Of a stretch of DNA of 64,000 bases, positions 10,570 to 23,800 are shown piece by piece. The notes below the pieces were generated by a model. The model had not been told where the DNA came from, searched no databases, and saw nothing but the letters and a program-made list of their open reading frames with translations. The position numbers and the translations under genes are program-made. Source of the stretch: Haliclona indistincta (taxonomy: Eukaryota; Porifera; Demospongiae; Haplosclerida; Chalinidae); contig OZ024790.1 in NCBI GenBank assembly GCA_964017065.1, positions 4,732,458 to 4,796,457 on the forward strand. The letters are read 5' to 3'. Every line of letters begins with the position of its first letter. Position 1 is the first letter of the stretch.

Positions 10570-12460
10570 ACGCAAATTTACATTTGTAGTCTACCAAGTA
10601 TAATGGTAAACATAGTTACATTAATAAAAATACATTTGAGTAGAAATTAGCAACAATTCAAATTCGTTGAAATGCAATGCAATACCAAAATGCGATACCA
10701 CGCAAGGAAACATCACGCAGAGAATACATGTAAAGCACTCAGCGCAACGCAATCCATTAAACCATTATCTAGACTACTTTATACTAACCTTTAGTATCCA
10801 GTGATGTATCGTAACGTACTAAACTCACCTTTATAACCATCTCCTGTCCATGAAGGTATTACGATATCCAGATGGTCGATGTCTCGAAAGGAACTGTGTC
10901 CAAATGATCCAGTGTCCAGATACTCTAGCTTTTACTGTGTCCAGATACTCCAGCCTGTACTGTGTCCAGTCCATAGACTCCAATTACTAGCACACTGCAC
11001 AGAAGTTGATAAACAGATCCATTAGCAAATGAACAAGATCATCTGTGACCACAAACATTAGTGGTTTGGTGAAGAGCTAATGAGACTAGCCATGATGGAC
11101 CCAAGCTAGCTACCAGTGAATACACGCGGTATCATGACCCACAGACTACTAACATTCTACACATACCCTGCCTGCTGCCACTATAAACCATTGACCCACA
11201 TACAGCAACCCACGCTCAAGAGGGACTAGCTATAGGCACGGATACCCTAGTTCAGGCACTATGGGGCATGACTAGCTCCACTAAAGGCTGACATATACAG
11301 CAGTAGCACAGTACACAACTACAGTATGCTACAGTAACAACGTACCATGCGCCTATCCTCGTCACTAGTGCTGGTTAGTCCCGGGTTCACCCTCACTCGA
11401 ACGTCTTCAGCAACAGCATGCCACGTCTGGAGCAGAGCCAAACTAGCAACGTTGCTCTCAAGGCCAGGGTTCAGCTTGGCTATGCTTTAAGCGTCAGCTC
11501 GCCAGGCATTCGTCTCATGACCACTGCTCCGAGATGCTCATCTGAATTAATTATCAGACACATGCACGTGCGCAAATTTGGATAGAAAAATTAATGATAT
11601 TCATGACTTGTGCAAGTAGCTGTATTTTTCTAGCCAAGGGTATTCGTGCTGACAGAGTTGCTGTGTGCAGTTTGCTTGACTATCGATAGGCATCGAATTT
11701 AGCATATTTCAGCAACGCAGTGCTAGCCTCGGTGCTAGCCATCACGGAGCGACGAGCTCGCCCAGTGAAGACTAAACACGTAAACACTTTTTCTTTAGTT
11801 GGTGTAGTCACTGTACTATTACAGCAAGAAGCTGATACTATTACACCAAGAAGCTGTCAGTTATCACAGCTTAGTGGGTGTTCGTTTATACAGACCCCGA
11901 TACAGACTAATCTTTTGTCTTGCTACTTTTGCTGTTTTCAATTTGTAATGCGATGGCCTTCATGCAGACACATTCGAGCCTGGATCTATCGGCTAATGTT
12001 TGAAAAAAGACAGCAGTTTCATTGACAAAAGCAGTGGCTACAGTACCAAAGGGTACAAGAAAGAGTTTGGGCTTCCAATGGACCACTGAGTCATAGATGG
12101 CTTTTTTTTAACTAGACAATGATCACCTTTCTAGAGAACCTGCATGAGGACTCGTTTGACAACCACCTTTCAATTGCAAGTAGTGAGAAGAACTAGAATC
12201 TTTTAATTATTTTCAATCTCCCATTGACCTTCCAATCATCTTTGTTAACTAATGTAGACTCATGAACATGCGGTCGAGTGTTAACAATTACAGTGTTACC
12301 AAGTTAGGTTACTAGAAATGAAACTAGCTAGTCTCTCTTTGGTGAGATAATAATTGTTCCATGACAGTTGAGCTAAATGCTTTTCCTAAAACCATAGCTA
12401 TTCACTAGTGACATCATTGCAGTGAATTTGAATTATGTGATCAGTCCATAAAACACATAT
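10570..12460. other. No gene recognised
   Basis: Apart from short direct repeats of 'tgtgtccagatactcc' at about 10,895-10,970 nothing was identified. A 101-residue plus-strand frame at 11,720-12,025 has no recognisable domain or splice context and is left uncalled. Confidence 0.4.
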
Positions 12461-12464
12461 CTAT

Positions 12465-13020
12465 AGCAAGTCAGTTGTACTGCTAGCAGGCATGTCAGGT
12501 AGTGAGCAATAATGTTGAAGGCCTATACCTTTTGAATAATATTATATTTTCCTTGATAGCAGTGGCATAAAAATCATCAACAACACCAAGGACTTTGTGA
12601 AACAACCCATGGCTGGCTGACGTCCACCTCGTGAAAGTCTATGAAGTTAAGGAAAGAAGAGACAGTGGAATGCAAGCAACCATAGCCGGTTCACCATGTA
12701 TGAACTCACCGTTAGCTGCATAGAGGCGAGAGACGCGGAGAGCTGCAGGCAGCTCAATAGCTCTTCAGTCATGAAGTCCCAGTCGTTGGGAGCAAGCCAT
12801 GCAACTCTGAAACTTGGAGCGGAACACGGATTCGTGTACTGCATATATATGAGCATGCAATTGCAACTTGTGGTCTTCATGTACAATACCAGTTGCAAGA
12901 TGTAGCATGACTGTATTGTCCTATTTTACTGCAACCATGTATAACCTCTCTGGCTATACATTGTGCTTGCTTGCTAGCTTGACGGCTTGATCATGAGCCA
13001 GACATAATCCACTCTCAAAA
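12465..13020. repeat. 550-bp dispersed repeat C, copy 1
   Basis: Matches 33507-34048 in the same orientation nearly end to end, from 'agcaagtcagttgtac' to 'tccactctcaaaat', with substitutions and a few short gaps. Shared inner words include 'gtgaaacaacccatggctgg' and 'gtgcttgcttgctagcttga'. No terminal inverted repeat was found. It ends about 200 bp from the stop codon of the RNF170-like gene. Confidence 0.85.
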
Positions 13021-13220
13021 TTTGGTGTGCAGACAGCTCTCAGCATCTAGTCACATGCACACTAGAGTGAGGATTTCTCCTTTAGAACAGATACCAGTAA
13101 TTTTAATTCATTGCTGATATGACAGAGAATAATGATCAGATACTGATATTAAAAAATACGCAAGCACTATAACACTTGCAATGAATGATCATGATTGGTT
13201 ATAGCTAAGTACTCTGTCAT

Positions 13221-14472
13221 TCAATCAATCCTGCCAGTTACATAAGCTCGATACACTATAGTCACATATACTACTGCCATAACCAGCAAGAGCAGGTCAT
13301 CCAGTAGACCCAATATACCCAGAGCAGACTCAGGGAGGATGTCAATGGGTATGATAAAGTAGAAGAGAATGAAGAATATGACCATGAAGAAATGAAGGCG
13401 CTGCATCCAGTATAGACCACTAGGAGTGAACATGTCCCGCCACATGTGAGACAGCAGAGTAGGGACATCATACAGATAGCTGAGCAGCTGTAGTGAGAGA
13501 TGATAGACATTGCTAAATGAAACCTCTGATGAGAGAGAGAGAGAGAGAGGAGGCGAGTGAATGCTTTGTGATCAGTGAAGGTATCTCTTACTGGTCTCAG
13601 TTCTCCTGACATGCGTTGATTGTAGTCATTGATATTTCTTCTAACATCAGAATACTGATCTAGTGAGTCATATTGTGTATCAGATATCAGTAGAGTCACC
13701 TGCAGTATGAGGAGTGAGACATCATAACTTGCATTTGTGTAACAAATGATTTGGTTCAAATGTTCAGTCAATAATAAATTATTTGTTATGGCAGTATATT
13801 CCTAAAGATGTCCATTGGAACCCCTCTAATCCAGACACCCTTGAGACCCACAAACAGAGAGAGGTGTCTTGATCTCATGGGTCGGTAAACATACAACTGG
13901 TATTCAATGGTGTATCAGTAGCTTGATGCAGTTTGCAGTGAGCTTTATACACATGTGTCACATGACTAGACCTCTCTTCTGCAGACATGCAGCACAGCGA
14001 CATGCTAGGATACACTCTCCACAGAATGTGTGACCACAGTTAGTAGCTACAGGATAGGTCAATGGAGCTAGACATATTGGACACTGAGGTAGCTCAGCAT
14101 TGCCCTCTCCACTATATAGAGGGATTAGTGTGATCCACTTGTAGACGAGCACGAGCTGTTCTCACTGCCTCACGCTGCAGAGAGGAAGAGACAGCAAACA
14201 CTAGTTTGGTGGTTTTCTCTCAGTTGTTGCGGATGGACGAGTCTGTTATCTCTTCCTCTGTTCATCCACCATACCATAGCTACCATACTCGCCACACACG
14301 CCAACATGACGGGCAGTACCACTGCAAACTCGTCTTCAACTACAGCACTGCAACCAGCTCGCCCATGTTGCCGGAAACGTACGACACGCCCACGTGTACT
14401 AGATCTACTACAGGAGGTACAGACCCTGTTCATGTACTCGACACTATCAACCAACAAACCCATCACTGTCAT
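13221..14472 (-). CDS. RNF170: RNF170-like E3 ubiquitin ligase, RING end damaged
   Basis: In vertebrates RNF170 is an ER-membrane RING ligase acting on IP3 receptors. Here two phase-compatible C-terminal exons are clear: 13699-13592 ('[13 protein letters not shown]', cf. INDYNRRFSG) and 13523-13221, with '[18 protein letters not shown]', two hydrophobic segments and the DUF1232 core '[18 protein letters not shown]'. Upstream, 14152-13958 encodes the first RING half: 'CPICLAPL', then '[10 protein letters not shown]'. A membrane segment followed by 'HPQQLREN' lies at about 14,330-14,200. The second Cys pair of the RING (CPxC) was not found between 13,700 and 13,958, and the frame is broken between the membrane segment and the RING. 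Either there are assembly errors or the gene is decaying. Confidence 0.75.
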
Positions 14473-14822
14473 GTGTAGGTGAGTACAGCAACAACTAACA
14501 CTGTCATGAAACTAGCACTGCACACCCAGTATGCTGATGCTCATGCTAGAATAGAGTGTTATAATAATTATAATCATAGTAGTACCATTTGTATCCCTTC
14601 ATGCCCTCAAATTGATACGACATAAAAAAAAAGAATTATAAAAAGTTTTACAATAATTATAGTGCATAAAAACATTAAGAGTAGTGTTCACACAGTATTA
14701 CATGAAGTGTGTTAGTGCATGTATACAGTATCTAGTCACTGCAGGTATCAGTAGCAGCATCAGCAACACACTGTAATAATGAATAATAATAATGATAACA
14801 CAGCTCATGTAGTGATCTATCA

Positions 14823-17800
14823 TCATACCTTACTGATCATTGATGCTACATTACGTGCAGTAGGTCCTCCCTCTCCTATGATCCTCAGTAGCTCATTGAA
14901 CACATCACCTGGAGTCTCATGAGAGAGCACGAATGCCTCGACCTCTTGTAGCAGAGAGTCAGCTTTAGCATGAGCAGTGGTTGTGGTGTGAGTATCGGTA
15001 GCCATTGAGCGGGTGGGACCAGTGATGAACCCATGAGAGTACAGTAGTCTAGCTATGCTGGCAGGATCCTCACACATAGCACTGTGTAGCTCAAGATACT
15101 TGGTCCTCATGATCCTACCAATAGTGTCCTTTGGAAGACACACAACTACACGAGATAATGAACAAGAGTCCACTATTATACACATTGAGTTCACTGGGTT
15201 GATTTGGACGTGAGAGAGTAGAAGGAGACAGAGTAGAGGATGGTGAGACAGAGAGTGCGGCTACAGAAGAGAGAATACCGTATAGCCGGTTATTTTCGAC
15301 TGGATTTAATTTTCGATCACCGACTGCTGATCGAAAATTAAATCCACGAAAAACTGAACCATACCAAAATTTTGAACGCCCAAAATTTTCTCGTGCAAAC
15401 ACAAGCGAACAGATCGAGGCTAGCCAACGCTTCCTACCAGAATCTGACTGTAGCAGCGGGTGCTTCTGTTAGAGAAATGTCTGCCATGCGCACTGCTGCA
15501 CGCGATAGACTAAGTCTTACTAGCACGATAAGTGAAAAGGCGGACACCGCGGTACAGCAACTTCTCTTTAACTCTGTGGTTCCATTGAACAATCATAAAA
15601 CGTGGCTGACATCGTTTAACGAGTATACAGTTCTCCAACATTTCGACGCCATTGAGTTCGATATGTAGGGCAATAAATTTTAGCCTGGATTTTATTTTCG
15701 AACGGCGAGTGAGTATTGAAAATTAGATCCAATCTAAAATTTTACTAACGAAATATTTGACCGTCGAAAATATCCGGCTGTACGGTAATTGTATTGTCAG
15801 AAAATACATTTTACTCACCAGCTGTAGAGGGAGCTGACTGTAGTATTGCAGATGAGGCATCAGAAACTGAAGCTAAAATGAGTGGATAGTACATCAACTA
15901 ACATGCTGATCATCATCTACCCCACTCACCATCTGGTGCTGCCAGCCATGCCAGCATCCCCTCATCAGAGCAGGGACCAGAACCAATATCTGGTCTAACA
16001 GAGCAGGTGAGCTGGGCCGGAGAGAAGGCTGTGTCTGCTACACAAGCATGAGGAATGGATTCACAAGTCTTGAAGGGACAGAAGAACCCATCAGAGAACA
16101 CAATTTGCTTTGTATCAAGGTGACGCTGTTTGCAGACTGTAGCTACGGCATGGTGGATTGCGGCTCTGATATGTGGAGCAGCTGACAAGTGCCCATTGAA
16201 GTGAACTGTAAGCCAAGCATGGCACTCTACTAGTTGCACCAATCCTCCCCCGACCTTGCACTCAAGATGAACTGCGTTACAACCAAGAATCTTTTTAAGA
16301 CTAAAAAGTTTCTCATCGAAGAGCAAAGCCACTACTAATGCAGAGAACATACCAAGAGGTATTACCCTGGTGCGACAGAGAAGAACAAGAGGAGGCAGCT
16401 TTACAGCAAGAGGAGAAACATTTCTGCAGGTAGGAAGGATGGAAGGAATGAAAAACAGCTCATCTCCATCGATACACACGGGTGCTATGATTAGGAGAAG
16501 CTGTAGAATGGACAGGAAGTCGTCCACTGAGTAACTACACTTCCCCTCCTCATTCACTCGATACTTGGAGCACACGATATCTACTAGCTTCTTGTTAAAC
16601 AACCCTTGATCTCGCAGCCTTCGTACCAATGCCATGTGCTCTGAAAGGAGAGGATACTGAGAGGGAATGAGGTGGAGGTCGATGATGCCGAGATTCAATA
16701 TCTCAGTGACTTCACTGAGAATAGCCTGAGCATCAGTGAAGACCAGGTGAGGAGCAGCATCTTTGAAATACAAGCAGAGAGCAGCTCCATCAAGAAACAC
16801 TAGTGCTGCCATCACATCTTCCTCTGCCATACTGAGATTTCGTCCTATCTCTATACACTCTGCCAGACCTAGAACACTCCGACTCTCCTTCTTTGCCTTG
16901 CTATCTAGCTCCAGTTCAAATACATACCATCTAGTGGGTATATCTACTTCTGCATCACTACAAGCATCTATGATCTTCTGCCTTATAGAAGATCCCACCT
17001 CACTACGACCCTTTATGACCCGAGTGTTGATCGGGAGGAGAATATCTCCATAAGGATTAACCTCAATGCACATTGACTTCAGCTCACCAAGACTCTTCTT
17101 CAGCCATCGATTCTTACCAGATAGTGTCTGATCAAATAGTGACCAGTGCTTGTCAGCATGAGTGCCGATGAGAAGGAACTTTGGCTCTGATGAGCCTTGG
17201 CCACTACCATCCTCTGAGTGCTTGATTGATGAGAAAGTGCGAATGAGTTCTTCAATGCCCTCAAGTTGGGATTTATCTAGTTTTGTTGGCTGGCGAAGAT
17301 GCTGGTCATCTATCACATACTCGTACTGGAGCTTATCGTTGATAGAGTGGTTGAGCTTTGAGGCTACTATGTTGACCGTGCTACCCCTGACAAATGCAGG
17401 TACGAGGCTGATGAATGAAGGCTGCCCACCAGAGTCGATTAAGTGGATAAAGGTCTTCTTAACCTCCTCTCTTTTGCTTGAAAGCTCAGGGTTAAGAACA
17501 AGCTTATCAACGATTTCTGAAGCCATACCTTCCACTTTCGGAGGACTAGTATCCTCGACACTCTCTTCTAGTGACGAACTAGAGACCAGTGGAGTCACTG
17601 GTGATAGCACTGGAGGAGTGTGATCCATATCAGATGGTTCCTGTGCACTGCTCTCAGTTGCTGCAGGAGTGGTGCTGGTGGCTGGTTGAGGAGGAACAGC
17701 ACGAGATGGATTGAGCTCAATCATCTTCACCTCCTCTGCGATGTATTTGAGGTAGGTATCATCATCGAGCTCTGTCCATGTAACATCTCCGCTGCCATCG

Positions 17801-20800
17801 GCTTTGATGCGGTAGAAAGAGATGGCTCTGGTTGCTCGTGTTGCTAACGGTGTGCTGGTCCTTCTAGGAGGTGGTGGTAGGCCAAGCAGGAGATATCTGA
17901 TGCCAGTCTTGCCCACACCAGGAGGACCCGTAATAAGAGCTTTAATGATAAGCAGTTTAGTGCGACCTTCTCTCATAGCCCTTTGGACTAGCTTTGTGTA
18001 AGCAATAGAGGCTGCACAAGAAAGCAAAATTATAATAATTCAATTCAAATTTTATATTACAAAATATTCACTGAATTTGAAATTTAGATAAACTTTAAAA
18101 TTATGAATTTTGATTGCATAGTATAATGTATTGATTAATCTAAAATTAGTTGTATTTATCCGTGCGCAGTATGCGCAAGGATTATGCGTTCGTGTCTGTC
18201 TATATGTGCATGTGTGTGTGTTTGTTGTCAAAAACCACCTGTTTGTGTCTTACCGCTCAAAAATCTCCACGAAAACACTCTCAGCAGCTTCTTGACCGAA
18301 TTTATAGTACTATGAAGACGTTTTCTGTGCTGGCAAGCCTTGCTCGAGCAGCTAATCCATGGCTTTCTAAAGCTATGTGTCTTTTAAGAGCACTTTACGG
18401 TATTGTGGGTGTGTCCTATCCATATCGATGTCCTCACTCAGTCTCACATGTATCATACGTGAGTCACATACAAACTAGCTGTAATGTGAGTGTTGCAGTA
18501 ATGCTGGACTAGTCGTGTTTAGCTCTCAGCTCAGCAGGCGCGTATGCACGATAGGTTTCCAGGGTTTCCGGAAACCCCCCTTGTAGCCCCACTTACTTAG
18601 TATTCATGAGTATTCATAGTAAATTAGCTAGCTAAACCACGTGCCCTTATCTGAAGCAGCTGGTTTATATGAGCTATTACAGCCAGAACAGCTAGCCAAG
18701 TGCGCAGCAAGTATAATTTTATACGCGTACATATCATACGATCACGTGTAATCTATGAAGCTCATGAATATTAATTAGCAAAATTTTTCGCGCACGATTT
18801 CGAAACCCCTCTTTATATTTCCTGGCTACGCCACTGCTCAGCGCACAGTATGTGTTCATTAGAACTCTAGTTCTTCAAGCTTTCGTGTTTAAAATAATAG
18901 TAATAGTGTCAACTAACAAGCGAAGTGTGTCAATTCTAAGTGTATCAATTCAGCGTGTACAAACATGTAACATTGAGGCAATATCACCTTCAAAAGCACA
19001 GTCCTCACGTAATATCAGATATTGTCTGAGCACCTCCACAAAACAAAAGCGACAAATTGAATGTTTATTTAGTCATGTCATTTTGACTAGACAATTAACT
19101 TAAAGGTCATTAGATAGCTACTGCTGTTTGCAATGATAGTCAACATGTGAATGGCTGAGGATGTGGTATTAACCTGTGATAACAGCTTCTCTGTAATGTC
19201 AGGTAATATCATGCAAGCATGCATAGTGTACAAAGTTCAGCCATCCACACTACTCACTACAAAGTGCTGTATAGGCTGCATGTGCATGGCCTTAACAAAT
19301 TAATTTATGGTTGACTGGTTTCTACAACTAATAAAACATGACATTTTGGTTGGTCTAATACATTGAAGGTCCTCGCAGCAAGCCACTGACGTAGTGATAC
19401 TTGGGACTTTTACTTTGTAAGCATGCATTATTCCATCTTGTTCCTTTTTTTCAACTTGGCTGAAAGGGAGCTTTCCAATTGCATCTTGAAACCATGATCT
19501 ATGCAACCATTATGCCGCTGAGGGACCACTAACCAACAACCATGTGGAAGGTTGACACAAGAAGTTGAACATGGTGGCTGGAAAGAGTCATTCAAATGTG
19601 TTCGAGATTGTTGAAGTTTTTCAGTAAGAGCAGGCAATGAATGAAGTAACTCTGCAACAGATTGCAGCCGGTGGAGAAATCCGAAGGAGGAACAAATTGT
19701 ATAGAGTCAAGGACAATTCTATCAAGTGTGTCAGCACTTACACGCTGGAAAAGTACATTGATCAAATCAGCAAATGGATGGGGTTTGGGAGTTGATGCTT
19801 ACATTTCCCCCTTGCACATGCATGAGGCTATCTCCTTTCACTGGACGAGGCTAGCCTTTTCCCTAGATACAAGCTGTTGTACTGCAAATGATGCAAAGGT
19901 ATAGCTGGGAGCATGCAGAGGAGGTAAACAAAATACTTACAAGCATCTGTTGCGAGGGCGGGACACTCCATATTGTTAGCAGTGGCGGATCTAGGGTAGA
20001 TCCAGAGGTGCGCGCGAACCCCCCTTTGTGCTCAATAATGATATTCACAAGCTACATTACCTTATGAGGAATTTAGTTTACACAATCATAACTAGGGGTT
20101 GTCCCACATTCACCACGTGCAAGACCGCCTAAACTAACAAGGATTCAACCTTCTGTAGATTTAGCCTCGTCCCCAGGCCCCGCCTCCCAAAGCTGAGGAG
20201 AGGGCCTGGTACACACTGTGTGCGCATGCGTCTATTATTCATGGAATTTTAATTGCGATGACGTCGTTAGATGGTAATTATTTATGTGACGTATTTGCCT
20301 ACGGGCAATATTATTGCAGCTTTCACTCCCTTTTGCCGTAAGCCATCCACCTGGTCAACCATAAGAGACACCAACTGAGAGACAACCACTACTAAGCTGT
20401 CAGTACGACTGTACTTATGGTCGAAAACGAATGGTAAAACTTGATAGCACAATATCCAGTAGGTAGCCACACGAAAACATCACGGCCTTCATATACATGG
20501 CTCACGCTGGCTAACTGTTTTGGCTTTGGTGTCATCCGATGCACTGGAGTGCATACAACATAGTAGCCTCGAAACCTGCTCCACTAACTTCAGCCATGAT
20601 CTGTGACGTAAAGTGTAGCGATCATGAACGGAAAATATCCGGTGATTTCTGGAATTCCGTGAATTCCGGTGCATGCGTACACAGTGTGTACCAGGCCCTC
20701 TCCTCAGCTTTGGGAGGCGGGGCCTGGGAACGAGGCTACTGCAGATTCAACGCAAAAGTAGGCTAGATTTTGACCGAAAGTGGGCGTGGTTTTTGAAAAT

Positions 20801-23800
20801 TCGCGGCACGCAAGCGCGCCCATTCAACTAAGAACCCCCCATTCTCCAATCCTAGATCCGCCACTGGTTAGTTACTGTACAAAGTTAATAGAAAAGTTTG
20901 CTTTTCTATTGACTGGTACTATAGCTAAGGTGATGTAAAGGAACAGTAAAGTAGGCCCTATATATTGCGCATAAACCTACAAAAAACTGCATAATCGACA
21001 ACACTTTAAAGATGATATGACTAATCCCTTCTACAGTATTCAAATTTGTGTCGCTATTTGGAAGTTGGCACGGTGTGTGGGCATTAAAACATAGCCATCA
21101 CCAAGCACTAGCCAATAATCTAAATGCTGTTTATTGCGCTATTGGTGTCTTCAGAAATGATTCAGGTGGCTTAGTAGTAAAACAGCGCTATTTTGCTTCC
21201 AAGTAAGTCGAAATCATAGTTTAAGGTCTAGTATATAATTCGGTTATACACATCGGTTTTCGGTGCATCTGAGAATTTGACATCTTGGACTTCAAGATAT
21301 CATAAAACGACAGCAAGCAGAATATGAGCAGATTGCGCAATGTGCTTGGCACTTGTTGCGCTGTCTAGCAATCAGCAATCATTGCACACCTGTAGACGAA
21401 GGCAAGCTGCTATTGATAGCAATCGCATTCCTTGAGGTCTACGGAACTCACTTATAGTATATTTTTAGCAACAATAAGTATTTCGATATCCTACGGGTGT
21501 GATTGAGAGTTGCATGCCCTCTTCTTCCATACGCCTGTGCTGTCTATTAGCAAATCACTTGAAACGAAGCCTTATTTCAAATCTGCAAACCATTAAATCT
21601 ACTTGTATTATCTGTCGCGTATACACACAGTATGGGATAATTGCTAATCATAGACAGACAGAGACCTACACTGGGTATGATCTAATTGACTGCATGAATG
21701 TGTTTCTCTGTTACATAATTATTCTACATTTATGATTATTAGAAATGCCCTAATGACAGTATATTCATCTGTACGCTCACCAAGTGTCACTAGGTAGTCA
21801 ACAACAGACTGATGACCTCTCTCCCTTGCTAGCTCTAGTGGAGTCTTCCTATCCTGCAGGTAATTAATGAGGTATTAATAATATCACACAAATGAAGACA
21901 TAGTACATAGCTGCCATCATGGCAATGATAACGATGATGACTATCTTGTAGTGAGTAATTCTGAGTTTTTTTTTAATTCATTGTTAATTCATTGTATACC
22001 AAAATCATCAGGAAAGATCTAACAGTGAAAATACCAAACACTCAGTTTGTGTAGCCTCACAAACATCACCTGCTCTGCCTGCTCTACAGTATACAGTGCA
22101 TTGAAATACCCTCAGTGACACTCATCCTATCCATCAGCTGTATGCTGGGTCCATAGGCTACAAGTAGCTTCACCACCTCCAGGCGACCATACTTAGAAGC
22201 GGCATAGTGACAGGCAGTCAGTGAGTGCTATTAGAGGATACATGTAGGAGGTAGTGTTGTAATTGTTAATTACTAAAACCAATTTTTGTAGAGGTCAAAT
22301 CAATATTGTTACTGTAACAATAACAAACTAATTGTCTTTGTACCATGGGAATCGCTTCGTGTATTCGTGATACATCACGGGTAGGCATGGTTTAACTAAT
22401 ACATAACTAATAATTATTATCAGACAAAACTTCTACAATTAATAATCAAAAACTAAAATTTGAACAACAATATTAGTTATTGTAAAGTTGTTTAAAGAGG
22501 CGAAAACCAATCATGTGAGCCATGGTTGATAGCATCTTTTTCATGTGATTGCTGTAATACAACATGTTTCAAGACCTTATCTCAGCTAGGAAGGTAATTC
22601 TGTTAAAAGCAATATGGCTCGCTAATACAAATAGCACGTTATTAACAATAACAAAAAACACCAAAGCGGTGCTGATGCCTCGGTGCAGTCATAAAACTAA
22701 AAGTTACGAAAACATACACAAACAGAACTATCTACCATTCCATAAACACAGTAAACTATCCATCATTCTACAAACACGACAACAGCTGCAGGTGCATGAA
22801 TGCATGATTTCTGTACAGCAATCTCAATGCAGTGCTTTGGGGTATGCATCAGAAGCCAATCAGTGCTGACCACAATTCAACTGGGCGTGTCTACATTGTG
22901 CTGAATATACTGAACACAAGTGAAATAACATGCGCTGCTATCCTGTAGTGAAATTCTAACCTATCAGCTTCTAGGCAGTCAACTGTGGACATTTATGTCT
23001 ACGGAGAACTCCAGATCGCCAGCAACAGCCATCGATCGTGAGGTAAGCAAATCACGCCATAAATCGAGAACAAAGCTTCGTATTCAACTTTCAGTAGTTC
23101 AAAAGCGAGATAACACCGAGTTCTATGTATGTTGCTAGTTTCAGAGCTCCCCTTTCAGCGTGCGCTGCTAAAATGGTGTAACAGACAGACAGACAACGCG
23201 ATTACTGTATGCCTCGTGGCTCCGCCCACTGAGGCTTAATGAAAATAAGGGCGTGTACGTTATCTAGCTGCATGGGCGCGGCCAACAGCACACAGTTGCT
23301 AGCAAGGCTGGCAGCTTTCACGAGCTGCCTTTTGCATCTGTTAGACCTTCCACGCTGTTCACAAACTCACTGGCTGCAAGCCAGCCATCTGCATACAACT
23401 TTGTCTTCAGAGAAGTCCATCCAGGTAAGCTATTCACGCGGTAACTTACGCACTAAGCCTTAAAATCAAACTTCTTAAATTTAAAATCCGTGCAAGAATC
23501 GATTTCTACCCGTGTTGCTTGTTTCAGCAATTAGTTTTCAGCGAGCTACGAGAAATCGTTGAGACGGAATAACTGACAGAATGACACCACGACTACTGTA
23601 TGCCTCGTGGCTCCGCCCACCGAGGCATAAATGTGCTGAATTTTCTTGTTAACAATTATAACAATAACTATAAAGACACTGACAGTGTTACTTTAACAAT
23701 AAAGCACCAAAGGTGCAGATGCCTCGGTGGAGTAGCATGTATGCTAGCATGCAATTAGCAGATACATATGGGCATGTATGCACGCAGTAGATCCATGGAA

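Noticed and set aside
11720..12025. 101-residue plus-strand frame
   Set aside because: No recognisable domain, no splice context, no repeat evidence; length is compatible with chance.
13271..13771. 166-residue minus-strand frame read as one protein
   Set aside because: It runs through an intron; only 13,592-13,699 of it belongs to the RNF170-like gene, and the next exon is in another frame.
16763..17847. Three plus-strand frames of 75-153 residues
   Set aside because: Shadows of the large Roc-COR exon on the minus strand.
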